A stretch of DNA of 64,000 nucleotides from NCBI RefSeq assembly GCF_002259485.1, contig NZ_NPGA01000019.1, forward strand, positions 470,404 through 534,403. Reading direction: 5' to 3'. How positions within the stretch are numbered: position 1 is the stretch's first letter; the number at the start of each line of letters is the position of its first letter. A program made the position numbers and the translations under genes. The notes beneath the pieces were generated by a model. It was not told where the DNA came from, made no database searches, and worked only from the letters and a program-made list of their open reading frames with translations. Shown here piece after piece: positions 1-7,845 of the stretch. Source of the stretch: Rhodococcus sp. 14-1411-2a. Its GTDB lineage: Bacteria; Actinomycetota; Actinomycetes; Mycobacteriales; Mycobacteriaceae.

Positions 1-1265
1 GCCGCTGGGATGCGGCCAGCGACCGGCTGCACGCGACCAACAACTTTCCGGAGTTCACCGGGAGGGTCTGCCCGGCCCCGTGTGAATCGGCATGTGTGCT
101 GTCGATCTCCGAGGCGGCCACCGGCGGAAGCGTGACGATCAAGCGGGTCGAGCAGACCATCGCGGACCTGGCCTGGGAAGACGGCAGCATCGTTCCGCAG
201 CCGCCGACGATCACCACCGGCAAGCGGGTGGCCGTCGTCGGGTCCGGCCCTGCGGGATTGGCCGCGGCGCAACAGCTCACACGCGCCGGGCACGACGTCA
301 CCGTGTACGAGCGGGACGATCGTCTGGGCGGTCTGCTGCGCTACGGCATCCCCGAGTTCAAGCTCGAGAAGTCCGTGCTGGATCAGCGGCTCATGCAGAT
401 GCGGGCCGAGGGAACGCACTTCGTCACCGACTGCGAGGTCGGAATCGACTTCACCGTCGAGCAACTGCGTGAATCCTTCGACGCAGTCGTTCTCGCAGTC
501 GGAGCTCTGCGGGCCCGTGACAACGCCGAGGTCATCGGTCGCGAACTCGACGGCATCCACCTGGCCATGGAGCATCTGGTGCCGTCGAACAAGGAATGCG
601 AGGGCGACGGTCCCACGTCGATCTCCGCTGCGGACAAGCACGTGGTCATCATCGGCGGCGGCGACACCGGAGCCGACTGCCTGGGAACGGCGCACCGCCA
701 AGGTGCTGCGTCGGTGACGCAACTCGATTACAACCCCGCTCTGCCCGGGGCTCGCGACGACAGTCTCTCGCCGTGGCCGTCGTGGCCACTGGTGCTGCGC
801 ACCTCACCCGCGCACGCCGAGGGTGGCGTCGTGCGTCATCAGGTCGCGGTGCAGCGATTCCTCGGTGACGAGCGCGGGCACGTTCGTGCGATGGTGCTCG
901 CCGAGGTGGAGGTGCAGCGCGACGCGGACGGTCGACGCATCGTCACACCCATCGGGGAGGAGATCGAATTGCCCTGTGATCTGGCGTTGTTCGCGATCGG
1001 TTTCGAAGGTGTCGAGCACGGTCCGCTGCTCGACGAGTACGGCCTGGCGCTGACCAAGCGGGGTGCGCTCTCGTGTGGTCCCGACTGGCAAACCACGGCA
1101 CCGGGCGTGTTCGTGTGCGGGGATGCGCATCGCGGTGCGTCGTTGGTCGTGTGGGCGATCGCGGAGGGTCGATCCGCGGCTCACGGAGTCGATGCTTTCC
1201 TCACCGGACACTCGGAATTGCCGTCGCCCGTACACCCGACCGCACTGCCTCTGGCGGTCGTGTGA
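1..1265 (+). CDS. gltD: Glutamate synthase small subunit, 3' part
   Basis: This is the NADPH-dependent beta subunit of glutamate synthase. It feeds electrons from NADPH through FAD and iron-sulfur clusters to the large subunit GltB, which makes glutamate from glutamine and 2-oxoglutarate in the cytoplasm. The frame is open from base 3, so the gene begins upstream of the window. Near the window start the protein has the cysteine pattern VCPAPCESAC, typical of the N-terminal cluster domain. It then has the FAD Rossmann motif VAVVGSGPAGLAAA (about base 226) and a second nucleotide-binding motif VVIIGGGDTGADC (about base 643). A late GDAHRGASLVVWAI segment matches the FAD-binding end of the family. 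gltB is expected just upstream. Confidence 0.95.
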   Translation, partial: RWDAASDRLHATNNFPEFTGRVCPAPCESACVLSISEAATGGSVTIKRVEQTIADLAWEDGSIVPQPPTITTGKRVAVVGSGPAGLAAAQQLTRAGHDVTVYERDDRLGGLLRYGIPEFKLEKSVLDQRLMQMRAEGTHFVTDCEVGIDFTVEQLRESFDAVVLAVGALRARDNAEVIGRELDGIHLAMEHLVPSNKECEGDGPTSISAADKHVVIIGGGDTGADCLGTAHRQGAASVTQLDYNPALPGARDDSLSPWPSWPLVLRTSPAHAEGGVVRHQVAVQRFLGDERGHVRAMVLAEVEVQRDADGRRIVTPIGEEIELPCDLALFAIGFEGVEHGPLLDEYGLALTKRGALSCGPDWQTTAPGVFVCGDAHRGASLVVWAIAEGRSAAHGVDAFLTGHSELPSPVHPTALPLAVV

Positions 1266-1303
1266 CTCCCGTCTCTGAACCGGTACAGACCGTCCCAGCT
1301 GCG

Positions 1304-1320
1304 GGGTAGTGCGGCTACCC
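1304..1320 (+). terminator. Weak hairpin after gltD
   Basis: A six-base stem (GGGTAG / CTACCC) with a five-base loop lies about 40 bases after the gltD stop. No T-run follows it. It could help end the glt transcript but is weak evidence on its own. Confidence 0.25.
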
Positions 1321-1374
1321 GTCGGTAGTATCCGGGTGGTCGCGTCTGCGATAGAGAACGCGGCGTCCAGCGGC

Positions 1375-1380
1375 TAGGCT
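1375..1380 (+). promoter_or_regulatory. Candidate -10 box of pyk (leaderless transcript)
   Basis: The hexamer TAGGCT ends seven bases before the pyk GTG. No Shine-Dalgarno sequence stands in front of that GTG. A start of transcription at or next to the GTG, giving a leaderless mRNA, is therefore likely. No good -35 box is visible. Leaderless transcripts are common in Corynebacteriales. Confidence 0.45.
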
Positions 1381-1387
1381 CGCCTTC

Positions 1388-2806
1388 GTGAGCCGACGTA
1401 CGAAGATTGTCTGCACCCTTGGACCCGCAACCGCAACCACAGAGCGCATCCGCGAACTCGTCGAGAGTGGAATGGATGTCGCACGACTGAACTTCAGCCA
1501 TGGTGATCACCCCGATCATCAGGCCAACTACGAGAGGGTCCGCGCAGCATCGGACGCCACCGGCAAAGCCGTGGGTATCTTGGCCGACCTGCAGGGACCG
1601 AAGATTCGTCTCGGCCGATTCGCCGAGGGCTCGACCACCTGGGCGGCCGGTGAGCTGATCCGCATCACCGTCGAGGAGTGCGAGGGCACTCACGACCGGG
1701 TGTCGACCACGTACAAGGAGCTGGCCCAGGACGCCAAGGAAGGCGACCGCCTCCTCGTCGACGACGGCAAGGTGGGCCTCGTGGTCACCGGCGTCGAAGG
1801 CAACGACGTACTGTGCCGTGTCACCGAAGGTGGACCGGTCAGCAACAACAAGGGCGTGTCCCTGCCGGGCATGGATGTGTCCGTTCCCGCCATGAGCGAG
1901 AAGGACATCGCCGACCTCGAGTTCGCCCTTGCCCTCGGTGTCGACTTCATCGCGCTCTCGTTCGTCCGTTCTCCCGCGGACGTCGAACTCGTCCACGCCG
2001 TGATGGACCGCGTGGGCCGTCGAGTTCCCGTCATCGCCAAGCTCGAGAAGCCCGAGGCCGTCGACAATCTCGAAGCCATCGTGCTCGCATTCGACGCGAT
2101 CATGGTCGCCCGCGGTGATCTCGGCGTCGAGTTGCCCCTCGAGCAGGTACCGCTGGTGCAGAAGCGTGCCATCCAGATCGCCCGCGCCAACGCCAAGCCC
2201 GTCATCGTCGCGACCCAGATGCTCGAATCGATGATCGAGAACTCCCGCCCGACGCGCGCCGAGGCGTCCGACGTCGCCAACGCAGTGCTCGACGGTACCG
2301 ACGCGGTCATGCTCTCCGGTGAGACCTCGGTCGGTAAGTACGTGATGGAAACCGTGCGGACCATGGCTCGCATCGTCGAGACGGTCGAGACCGAGGGCGA
2401 CAGTGTTCCTCCGCTGACGCACGTCCCGCGCACCAAGCGTGGCGTCATCTCCTACGCCGCCCGCGACATCGGTGAGCGTCTGGACGCGAAGGCACTCGTT
2501 GCGTTCACCCAGTCGGGTGACACCGTTCGACGGTTGGCCCGTCTGCACACCAAGCTTCCGTTGCTCGCCTTCACCTCCATCTCCGAGGTGCGCAGCCAGC
2601 TGTCGCTGAGCTGGGGAACCGAGACGTTCCTGGTCCCCGATGTGGGCTCGACGGACGCGATGGTCAAAGAGGTCGACAAGGCGCTGCTCGAACTCGGTCG
2701 GTACAACAAGGGCGATCAGGTCGTGATCGTGGCCGGTGCCCCTCCCGGCACAGTAGGCTCGACCAACTTGATCCATGTGCACCGAATCGGAGAAGAGGAC
2801 CGGTAA
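1388..2806 (+). CDS. pyk: Pyruvate kinase
   Basis: The last glycolytic step: phosphoenolpyruvate plus ADP gives pyruvate plus ATP in the cytoplasm. The 472-residue product has the usual bacterial length. It opens with SRRTKIVCTLGPA, carries the substrate and metal segment VIAKLEKPEAVDNLEAI, then MVARGDLGVELP, and the family signature region TQMLESMIENSRPTRAE. The small B domain lies around residues 70-160 and the C-terminal regulatory domain after about residue 345. The GTG start fits the conserved N-terminus and lies just after a candidate -10 box. The next gene, tesB, starts directly after the stop codon, so the two are probably co-transcribed. The same pair exists in M. tuberculosis (pykA-tesB1). 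Confidence 0.97.
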   Translation: MSRRTKIVCTLGPATATTERIRELVESGMDVARLNFSHGDHPDHQANYERVRAASDATGKAVGILADLQGPKIRLGRFAEGSTTWAAGELIRITVEECEGTHDRVSTTYKELAQDAKEGDRLLVDDGKVGLVVTGVEGNDVLCRVTEGGPVSNNKGVSLPGMDVSVPAMSEKDIADLEFALALGVDFIALSFVRSPADVELVHAVMDRVGRRVPVIAKLEKPEAVDNLEAIVLAFDAIMVARGDLGVELPLEQVPLVQKRAIQIARANAKPVIVATQMLESMIENSRPTRAEASDVANAVLDGTDAVMLSGETSVGKYVMETVRTMARIVETVETEGDSVPPLTHVPRTKRGVISYAARDIGERLDAKALVAFTQSGDTVRRLARLHTKLPLLAFTSISEVRSQLSLSWGTETFLVPDVGSTDAMVKEVDKALLELGRYNKGDQVVIVAGAPPGTVGSTNLIHVHRIGEEDR

Positions 2807-3736
2807 GTGGTCGAAGCGGGGGGAACCGGCGTCAGCGAAAGCGCGCCGAGCAGTACAGCTGTACGCAGGACAGATCTCGAGACGCTCCTCGATCTCCTCG
2901 CACTCGAGGAGATCGAGGAGGACGTGTTCCTCGGGGTTCACCCCGAGCAGGTGGGCAGTCGAACGTTCGGGGGGCAGCTCGTTGCTCAGGGCCTGATCGC
3001 GGCGGGCCGGACCGTATCCGGTACGTCGCGGGACGTGCACGCGATCAACGCGCACTTCATTCGCGGGGGTGACGTCAAGAAGCCCATCGAGTACCGGGTC
3101 TCGCGACAGCGCGACGGCCGAGCCTTCGCCAACCGGCAGGTCACCGCCGTACAGGACGGCAACGAGCTGTTCGTCATGCTCGCGGCCTTCCAGGATTTCG
3201 GTAAGGGCCTCGAGCACAGCGTCGAGGTTCCCGAGGTTCCGTATCCCGACGCACTGCCTCCGCTCGGCGATCATTTCGTCGGGTACGAGGACCGTCTGCA
3301 GATGTTCGTCGACGCCCTCAAGCCGATCGACATGCGTTACGCGAACGATCCCGCGTGGATCATGCACGGCACCGGGGAGAAGCTCAATCACAATCGCGTG
3401 TGGATGAAGGCCGACGGGGATCTGCCCGACGCGTCGATCTTCCACGCCGCGACCATGGGCTACGCGTCGGACACCACCGTGCTCGATTCGATCATCACCA
3501 CCCACGGCCTGTCGTGGGGACTCGACCGCATCGTTGCGGCGACCGTGAATCACTCCATCTGGTTTCACCGGCCGTTCCGGTTCGACGAATGGGCTCTCTA
3601 CGCCACCGAATCCCCGGTCGCGGCCGGCTCGCGGGGACTGGCCACCGGCCGCTTCTTCTCGATGGACGGGCAGCTGCTCGCCACCGTCGTTCAGGAAGGT
3701 CTCATCCGGCACTTCCCGAAACGGGTCCGCGACTGA
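2807..3736 (+). CDS. tesB: Acyl-CoA thioesterase II
   Basis: Hydrolyses acyl-CoA thioesters to free fatty acid and CoA. The 309-residue protein has the double-hotdog layout of TesB. The N-terminal hotdog includes GVHPEQVGSRTFGGQLVAQ and HFIRGGD. The C-terminal half includes SIFHAATMGYASDTTVLDS and the ending LATGRFFSMDGQLLATVVQE, which carry the family's catalytic Asp, Thr/Ser and Gln region. The GTG start follows the pyk TAA with no gap, so translation is probably coupled to pyk. Its 3' end overlaps the convergent DNA glycosylase gene by 35 bases. Confidence 0.93.
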   Translation: MVEAGGTGVSESAPSSTAVRRTDLETLLDLLALEEIEEDVFLGVHPEQVGSRTFGGQLVAQGLIAAGRTVSGTSRDVHAINAHFIRGGDVKKPIEYRVSRQRDGRAFANRQVTAVQDGNELFVMLAAFQDFGKGLEHSVEVPEVPYPDALPPLGDHFVGYEDRLQMFVDALKPIDMRYANDPAWIMHGTGEKLNHNRVWMKADGDLPDASIFHAATMGYASDTTVLDSIITTHGLSWGLDRIVAATVNHSIWFHRPFRFDEWALYATESPVAAGSRGLATGRFFSMDGQLLATVVQEGLIRHFPKRVRD

Positions 3737-4220
3737 GTGCGTCGGTCCATATTCGCGTCTTCGCCTGCAGATCGAGTGCTGCGTGCGCCGGACTGGTCGA
3801 CGGTAGTCGTTCGAATCCCACCTGGGGCGTTGCCGATTTCACGTACCGCCGGTAGGTCTCGGCGGCCTTGGCTCCGTTGAAGAACACCCTGTCGATGCCG
3901 GGATTCTCGGCGAACAATTGCTCGAAATCGTTTGTCTCGATGGACGATTCGACGATCGCCGAATCCAGGCTTCCTTCACGCGTGCACAGCTTCAGCACGT
4001 CCCATATCGCGACGCCCTGGCTGCGCAGACGCTCGGTGCGCGCATCGTAGGGAAGTTCGGGGCCTGCACCGAACAGCGTTCCCATGATCGGCCAGAACGC
4101 ATTTCGTGGATGCGCGTAGTACTGCTGCGCGGCCAGCGACGCGACGCCGGGCATCGAGCCCAGAATCAAGGTGTTCGCGCCGCGGCCGAGAATCGGTGCG
4201 AAGCTGTACACGACGTTCAT
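3702..4220 (-). CDS. Uracil/hypoxanthine-DNA glycosylase, UDG superfamily family-6-like
   Basis: A 172-residue single-domain member of the uracil-DNA glycosylase fold, best matching the Mug-like / hypoxanthine-DNA glycosylase (family 6) branch. These enzymes cut deaminated bases out of DNA. Motif 1 is LILGSMPGVASL (residues 18-29), followed by QYYAHPRNAFWPIMG (33-47) with an Asn typical of this branch. The DNA-intercalation motif region is STSPAHA near residue 150. The open frame extends upstream, but the ATG at 4220 (MNVVYSFAPI) fits the family N-terminus. It is convergent with tesB and overlaps its end. The exact substrate (uracil or hypoxanthine) cannot be read from the sequence. Confidence 0.82.
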   Translation of the reverse strand: MNVVYSFAPILGRGANTLILGSMPGVASLAAQQYYAHPRNAFWPIMGTLFGAGPELPYDARTERLRSQGVAIWDVLKLCTREGSLDSAIVESSIETNDFEQLFAENPGIDRVFFNGAKAAETYRRYVKSATPQVGFERLPSTSPAHAALDLQAKTRIWTDALSRGPVSGSAG

Positions 4221-4268
4221 AGCGTGATTACAGCAAATCCCCGCGGGGGCACCGGACAGGGGACCACA

Positions 4269-4481
4269 ATGGAGGTCATGCTGGATCCACGTGTACTCGA
4301 CAACAACGAACTCGAAGCCGAACTTGCTGCATTGCGCCGGGGTCGTGACGCCTCGATGGACGAGGGCGCACGCGATGTGTCCACGGCAGACACCGACCAC
4401 CTCATCGCGCGGTTCGAGGAAGAAATCCGTAAGCGACACCAGGACTCGGTGTCCGATCAGCCCAGCGCCGATCTACCCTGA
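4269..4481 (+). CDS. Small conserved-looking acidic protein, 70 aa
   Basis: I do not recognise a named family. The 70-residue product is highly charged and predicted helical (DNNELEAELAALRRGRD, then TDHLIARFEEEIRKRH), with no membrane segment and no cysteines. The ATG at 4269 has AGGGGA about seven bases upstream; a second ATG at 4278 is possible. It is divergent from the glycosylase gene (48 bases between starts) and its last 25 bases overlap the convergent DUF1772 gene. Codon use is like the neighbours, which supports a real gene. The function is unknown; a small regulatory or scaffold protein would fit but is only a guess. Confidence 0.65.
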   Translation: MEVMLDPRVLDNNELEAELAALRRGRDASMDEGARDVSTADTDHLIARFEEEIRKRHQDSVSDQPSADLP

Positions 4482-4948
4482 CCGAGGATCAGAACGGCGC
4501 AGGCCGCAGTCGCGGCCACTGTTCTGACGGTGTTCCATCGCGTCCACTTCTCGGTGAAGTTCTGCCACACCTGGGCACCGGCAGCACTGCCTGGATCCAC
4601 CCCGGCCAACGCGTCGTTGAGGGGGACGTTCGCAACGGCCGTGATCGCGACGCATCCGAGAACGTAGAGAACGGCTCCGCTCACGACCAGCACCGGTGAA
4701 CCCCGACCGGTCGATACGGCGAGAATCGCTGCGAGAGTGCACGATACGGCTGTCCCGACGAACAGTGCCAGGAACAGTGGGTTCAGAATCGCAGCATTGA
4801 ATCTCTGCATGGCGGCGATCGCGTCGGGTACCGGCAGTGTTGCCAGGCCGGGGAGCACGCTGATGGAGAAGGCGAGCAGCACTCCGGCAACGAGCCCACA
4901 TCCGACGGCGGCAACGGCGGTGGCGACTGCGAGCATTCGATCCAACAC
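4457..4948 (-). CDS. DUF1772 / anthrone-oxygenase-like membrane protein
   Basis: A 163-residue integral membrane protein with about four hydrophobic segments: MLAVATAVAAVGCGLVAGVL, PLFLALFVGTAVSCTLAAIL, VLVVSGAVLYVLGCVAITAV and a C-terminal AATAACAVLIL. The NVPLND segment followed by a W-containing helix (VWQNFTEKWTRWNTVRT) is the usual DUF1772 signature. The family includes anthrone oxygenase-like proteins, but most members have no proven reaction. The GTG at 4948 is chosen because GGAGGG sits six bases upstream; ATG 4936 is the alternative. It is divergent from the AraC-type regulator at 5069, a common pairing that suggests the regulator controls it. Confidence 0.82.
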   Translation of the reverse strand: MLDRMLAVATAVAAVGCGLVAGVLLAFSISVLPGLATLPVPDAIAAMQRFNAAILNPLFLALFVGTAVSCTLAAILAVSTGRGSPVLVVSGAVLYVLGCVAITAVANVPLNDALAGVDPGSAAGAQVWQNFTEKWTRWNTVRTVAATAACAVLILGQGRSALG

Positions 4949-5037
4949 GGTGATTCCCTCCAGTAGGTGAGCGTTCAGTTGTCCACCCTCGTCCCGAGAG
5001 GCTGGATGAGCAATGCGCACACAGCCGCGTTCGATGT

Positions 5038-5065
5038 CCGATCGTCCATTTCGTGGGACGATCGG
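5038..5065. promoter_or_regulatory. Perfect 10-bp inverted repeat before the AraC regulator
   Basis: CCGATCGTCC and its exact reverse complement are separated by eight bases, ending three bases before the ATG at 5069. It lies in the 120-base divergent region between the DUF1772 gene and the AraC gene. It could be an operator for the AraC-type regulator. In RNA it would form a hairpin that hides the regulator's ribosome-binding region. Which of these it is cannot be decided from sequence. Confidence 0.5.
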
Positions 5066-5068
5066 TGC

Positions 5069-6061
5069 ATGCGCGGCGCAGATCCCTGGAAGTCGTCCGA
5101 CCCCCTGGGTGAAGCGCTGCGCTTTCTACGGATGACCGGATCGTTCTACGTGCGCTCCGAGATGAGCGGATCCTGGGGTCTCGCATTGCCCGCCATGGAG
5201 GATGCGCTGTGGTTTCACACGGTCGTCGACGGCAGTTGCGCATTGTCGGTTCCCGGCGAGCCGACGCGTGAGCTGATCCCCGGCGATTTCGCGTTGGTAC
5301 CGCACGGGCGAGGGCACGTGCTCACCGCAGCCGGCGACGCATCGGTTCAGGCGACGAGCGTTCACGATCTCCCGCACGAGTACATCAGCGATCGCTACGC
5401 GGTGCTCACTCACGACGCGGGCGGTGCCGGCCGTGCTGCGACTCTCGTGTGCGGGGCGGTGCGGCTGGATCATCCTGCAGCGCAGAAGCTCGTTCGCCTG
5501 TTGCCCGCGCTGGTGGTGGTCGACGCTGATCCGGGCCCGAGGCAATCGAGGATGCAGAACGTACTGGCTATGGTCGCGGACGAGGCGCGTGTGCTCGAGC
5601 CCGGGGGAGAAGCGGTGATCACCCGGCTGTCCGACATTCTGGTGATCCACGCGCTGCGGTCGTGGATCGCGAATACGCCAGGTGCGCAGTCGGGTTGGCT
5701 CGGTGCATTGCAGGACGATCGGATCGGAACGGCGTTGGCGATGATCCATCGACACCCGCACGAGCGGTGGACCGTTGCGGGTCTGGCATCGAGGGTGAAC
5801 ATGTCTCGCTCTGCGTTCTCGGCACGTTTCACCGAGCTGGTCGGTGATTCCGTGATGAGCTATCTCGCGACGTGGCGGATGCAGGTCGCGTACGGCACGT
5901 TGCGATCCGAGGACGTGGTGATGGCCGAAGTGGCCCGGCGCAGTGGGTATCTGTCGGAGGCTGCGTTCGGGAAGGCGTTCAAGCGCGCCACGGGCGTCTC
6001 GCCGGGAAGTGTGCGTCGCCGTCGTGAGGTGTCGATGGCCGACGGTCAGTCGAGCAGGTGA
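5069..6061 (+). CDS. AraC-family regulator with N-terminal cupin domain
   Basis: A 330-residue transcription factor. The N-terminal 170 or so residues are an AraC-type cupin (cupin_6) sensor domain, with the pattern DPLGEALRFLRMTGSFY and the turn RELIPGDFALVPHGRGH. The C-terminal 100 residues carry two helix-turn-helix units: VAGLASRVNMSRSAFSARF, then EVARRSGYLSEAAFGKAFKR, followed by the family's TGVSPGSVRR. The ATG at 5069 is chosen because cupin_6 homologues start shortly before the DPL motif; ATG 5006, preceded by GAGAGG, is an alternative. It likely controls the divergent DUF1772 membrane gene. The ligand is unknown. Its last 16 bases overlap the convergent ATPase gene. Confidence 0.88.
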   Translation: MRGADPWKSSDPLGEALRFLRMTGSFYVRSEMSGSWGLALPAMEDALWFHTVVDGSCALSVPGEPTRELIPGDFALVPHGRGHVLTAAGDASVQATSVHDLPHEYISDRYAVLTHDAGGAGRAATLVCGAVRLDHPAAQKLVRLLPALVVVDADPGPRQSRMQNVLAMVADEARVLEPGGEAVITRLSDILVIHALRSWIANTPGAQSGWLGALQDDRIGTALAMIHRHPHERWTVAGLASRVNMSRSAFSARFTELVGDSVMSYLATWRMQVAYGTLRSEDVVMAEVARRSGYLSEAAFGKAFKRATGVSPGSVRRRREVSMADGQSSR

Positions 6062-6777
6062 CGGAGATAGCTGTTGGGGTCGTCGAGGTAGCGGCGCCAG
6101 TGCTGTACCAATTCGAGTTCGTCCCAAGTGCTTCGGCGTAGACCGTGTTCGCCTACTTCGACGATGTCCGCACCGGGCGTCGACGCCAGAATCGGTGAGT
6201 GGGTGGCGCAGACGATCTGCGCGCCGTCATTGCCCAGCTCGGACATCAGTGCAACGAGCTGCAGGCTCGCGGTGAACGACAGGGCCGATTCGGGCTCGTC
6301 CAGAACGTAGAAACCGGGTTCGTCCAACATTGCACCGAACATGGTCAGGAACCCTTCACCGTGGCTCATCTCGGCGGTGTTCTCGTCCCAGAAACCCGGC
6401 ACGCCGCCGAGGTTCTCGGCCATGTCGAACGCGGTCTCGGCGCGCAGGAAGAAGCCGCGCTTGTTCGGTCGTGGGCCACGAAGCATTCGAGAACCTCGTG
6501 GCGTGGTCTCGAGTTCGAGTACCTCTCCGAGCGCGCTGGTCACCTCGTCGAGTCGACGCGACTGCTGCGCCGCGCGACCGCCGCGGGCATCGATTCCGAA
6601 ACCCTCGGCTATTGCTTCGACGAGAGTCGATTTACCGGAACCGTTGTCTCCGACCAGAATTGTGACCGGTGCCAGGAACTCGAGTCCGTCGCGAGCGAGG
6701 TCGGCGACAGCAGGCACGGTGAAGGGCCAGTCCGATCCGACATCGTCGGCATGGACGTACGCGCGTTCTACGAACAT
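6046..6777 (-). CDS. Predicted AAA/ABC-type ATPase (AAA_21/OLD-like, no membrane partner)
   Basis: A 243-residue soluble ATPase of the RecF/ABC-head type. Walker A is GDNGSGKST (residues 43-51), the signature-like MSHGEG is at 137-142, Walker B is FYVLDEPES (156-164), and the switch histidine is in ATHSP (191-195). There is no permease next to it, no coiled-coil hinge and no TOPRIM nuclease domain, so it is not a transporter ATPase or a full OLD protein. Homologues are widespread and annotated only as AAA family ATPase. It starts three bases after the stop of the 58-residue gene upstream, suggesting an operon. The cellular role is unknown. Confidence 0.85.
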   Translation of the reverse strand: MFVERAYVHADDVGSDWPFTVPAVADLARDGLEFLAPVTILVGDNGSGKSTLVEAIAEGFGIDARGGRAAQQSRRLDEVTSALGEVLELETTPRGSRMLRGPRPNKRGFFLRAETAFDMAENLGGVPGFWDENTAEMSHGEGFLTMFGAMLDEPGFYVLDEPESALSFTASLQLVALMSELGNDGAQIVCATHSPILASTPGADIVEVGEHGLRRSTWDELELVQHWRRYLDDPNSYLRHLLD

Positions 6778-6780
6778 GGT

Positions 6781-6957
6781 TCAGGCAGTGACCAGGCGGT
6801 CCACGTAACCGGTCTCGTGAGTGGAATCGGCGCTGCAGGTGTAGAAGACCCACTGGGCGGACCGGTCCGCCGAATCCCCGAAACGATGGTCGACCTTCGC
6901 TGCGCACAAATTGCCCGCACTGGTGTCGTGGCAACGAAGACTGCTGGGTATGTACAT
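6781..6957 (-). CDS. Small hypothetical protein, 58 aa, three cysteines
   Basis: I do not recognise a family. The product is 58 residues and has three cysteines (SLRCHD, GNLCAAK, FYTCSAD) plus several histidines, so metal binding or a disulfide is possible but unproven. There is no obvious signal peptide or membrane helix. The start is taken at ATG 6957; a GTG directly upstream (6960) is equally possible. It ends three bases before the ATPase gene and is probably co-transcribed with it. The open frame extends back into the tRNA gene, so the true start must lie downstream of that. Confidence 0.55.
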   Translation of the reverse strand: MYIPSSLRCHDTSAGNLCAAKVDHRFGDSADRSAQWVFYTCSADSTHETGYVDRLVTA

Positions 6958-7015
6958 CACTCCACTGTAGGCGCGATCACGAGCGGCCTTTACCGATACC
7001 GATTCGTGGCTGCTG

Positions 7016-7092
7016 TGGTGCCCTCGGTGAGACTCGAACTCACACTGGACGGGTTTTGAATCCGTTTCCTCTGCCAATTGGGATACGAGGGC
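7016..7092 (-). tRNA. tRNA-Leu (CAA), short variable arm, CCA encoded
   Basis: Reading the minus strand, the gene folds as a cloverleaf. The acceptor stem is GCCCTCG/CGAGGGC, the D-arm has the AATTGGCAG loop, the anticodon loop is TTCAAAA with anticodon CAA, the variable loop is five bases, and the T-arm is GTGAG TTCGAGT CTCAC. The discriminator is A and CCA is encoded (7016-7018). Anticodon CAA reads the Leu codon UUG. Bacterial tRNA-Leu normally has a long variable arm, which this one lacks. The anticodon stem also ends in an A31-C39 mismatch. The amino-acid identity is therefore less sure than the tRNA call itself. Confidence 0.88.
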
Positions 7093-7212
7093 TGGCGTCT
7101 TTCAAGCAACGATTGACGAGTTTAGAAGATGCGCTTTCGGCCTCGCGCACCGGTACCCTTCAGATGCTCGACGGCCCTGATGGGCGATGACTGTCAAAGG
7201 AGACCGATACAG

Positions 7213-7845
7213 ATGAATGCTCCTGGTGCGCACGGTACTGGCAAGCCCCCGCTTCGTGTGGTGGTGGCAGAGGACGAATCCCTGATCCGATTGGACCTCG
7301 TGGAGATGCTCCGCGAGGAGGGGTACGACGTGGTCGGTGAAGCGGCCGACGGTCAGCAGGCGGTGGAGTTGGCCGTCGAACTGCGTCCCGATCTGGTCAT
7401 CATGGATGTGAAGATGCCGCGTCGGGACGGAATCGATGCGGCGTCGGAGATTGCTGAGAAGCGCATTGCGCCCGTCGTCATTCTCACCGCGTTCAGTCAA
7501 CGCGAACTCGTGGAGAAAGCGCGCGATGCCGGGGCCATGGCGTATCTGGTCAAGCCGTTCACCAAAGCCGATCTGATGCCTGCGGTGGAGTTGGCCGCCA
7601 GCCGTTTCGGTGAGATCTCCGCCCTCGAATCCGAGATCGTGGATCTGCAGGATCGGCTCGAGACGCGCAAGCTCATCGAGAAGGCCAAGGGCATCCTGAT
7701 GGAATCGCAATCGCTCACAGAACCGCAGGCGTTCAAGTGGATTCAGCGCGCCGCGATGGATCGCAGGACGACGATGAAGGCCGTCGCGGAGGTCGTGATC
7801 GACACGCTCGGTAGCCCTGCGAACAAGCCCGTGGGAGACAGCTGA
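7213..7845 (+). CDS. pdtaR: ANTAR-domain response regulator PdtaR
   Basis: A 210-residue two-component regulator that acts on RNA rather than DNA. The receiver domain has the acidic pair E20/D21, phospho-acceptor D65 in LVIMDVKMP, T92 in ILTAFS and K114 in YLVKPF. A linking coiled coil (about 135-150) leads to the ANTAR domain (about 143-198, KLIEKAKGILMES and AFKWIQRAAMDRR). ANTAR proteins bind paired hexaloop hairpins and stop premature transcription termination. It is the orthologue by content and place of M. tuberculosis Rv1626. The partner kinase PdtaS is not in this window. The start ATG 7213 has AGGAGA upstream; an upstream in-frame start at 7129 has no ribosome-binding site. Confidence 0.95.
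   Translation: MNAPGAHGTGKPPLRVVVAEDESLIRLDLVEMLREEGYDVVGEAADGQQAVELAVELRPDLVIMDVKMPRRDGIDAASEIAEKRIAPVVILTAFSQRELVEKARDAGAMAYLVKPFTKADLMPAVELAASRFGEISALESEIVDLQDRLETRKLIEKAKGILMESQSLTEPQAFKWIQRAAMDRRTTMKAVAEVVIDTLGSPANKPVGDS

Noticed and set aside
1181..3712. An 843-codon open frame on the minus strand opposite pyk and tesB
   Set aside because: It lies opposite two well-supported enzyme genes, is rich in Arg/His/Asp/Val as expected for antisense of GC-rich codons, and has no motif or ribosome-binding site.
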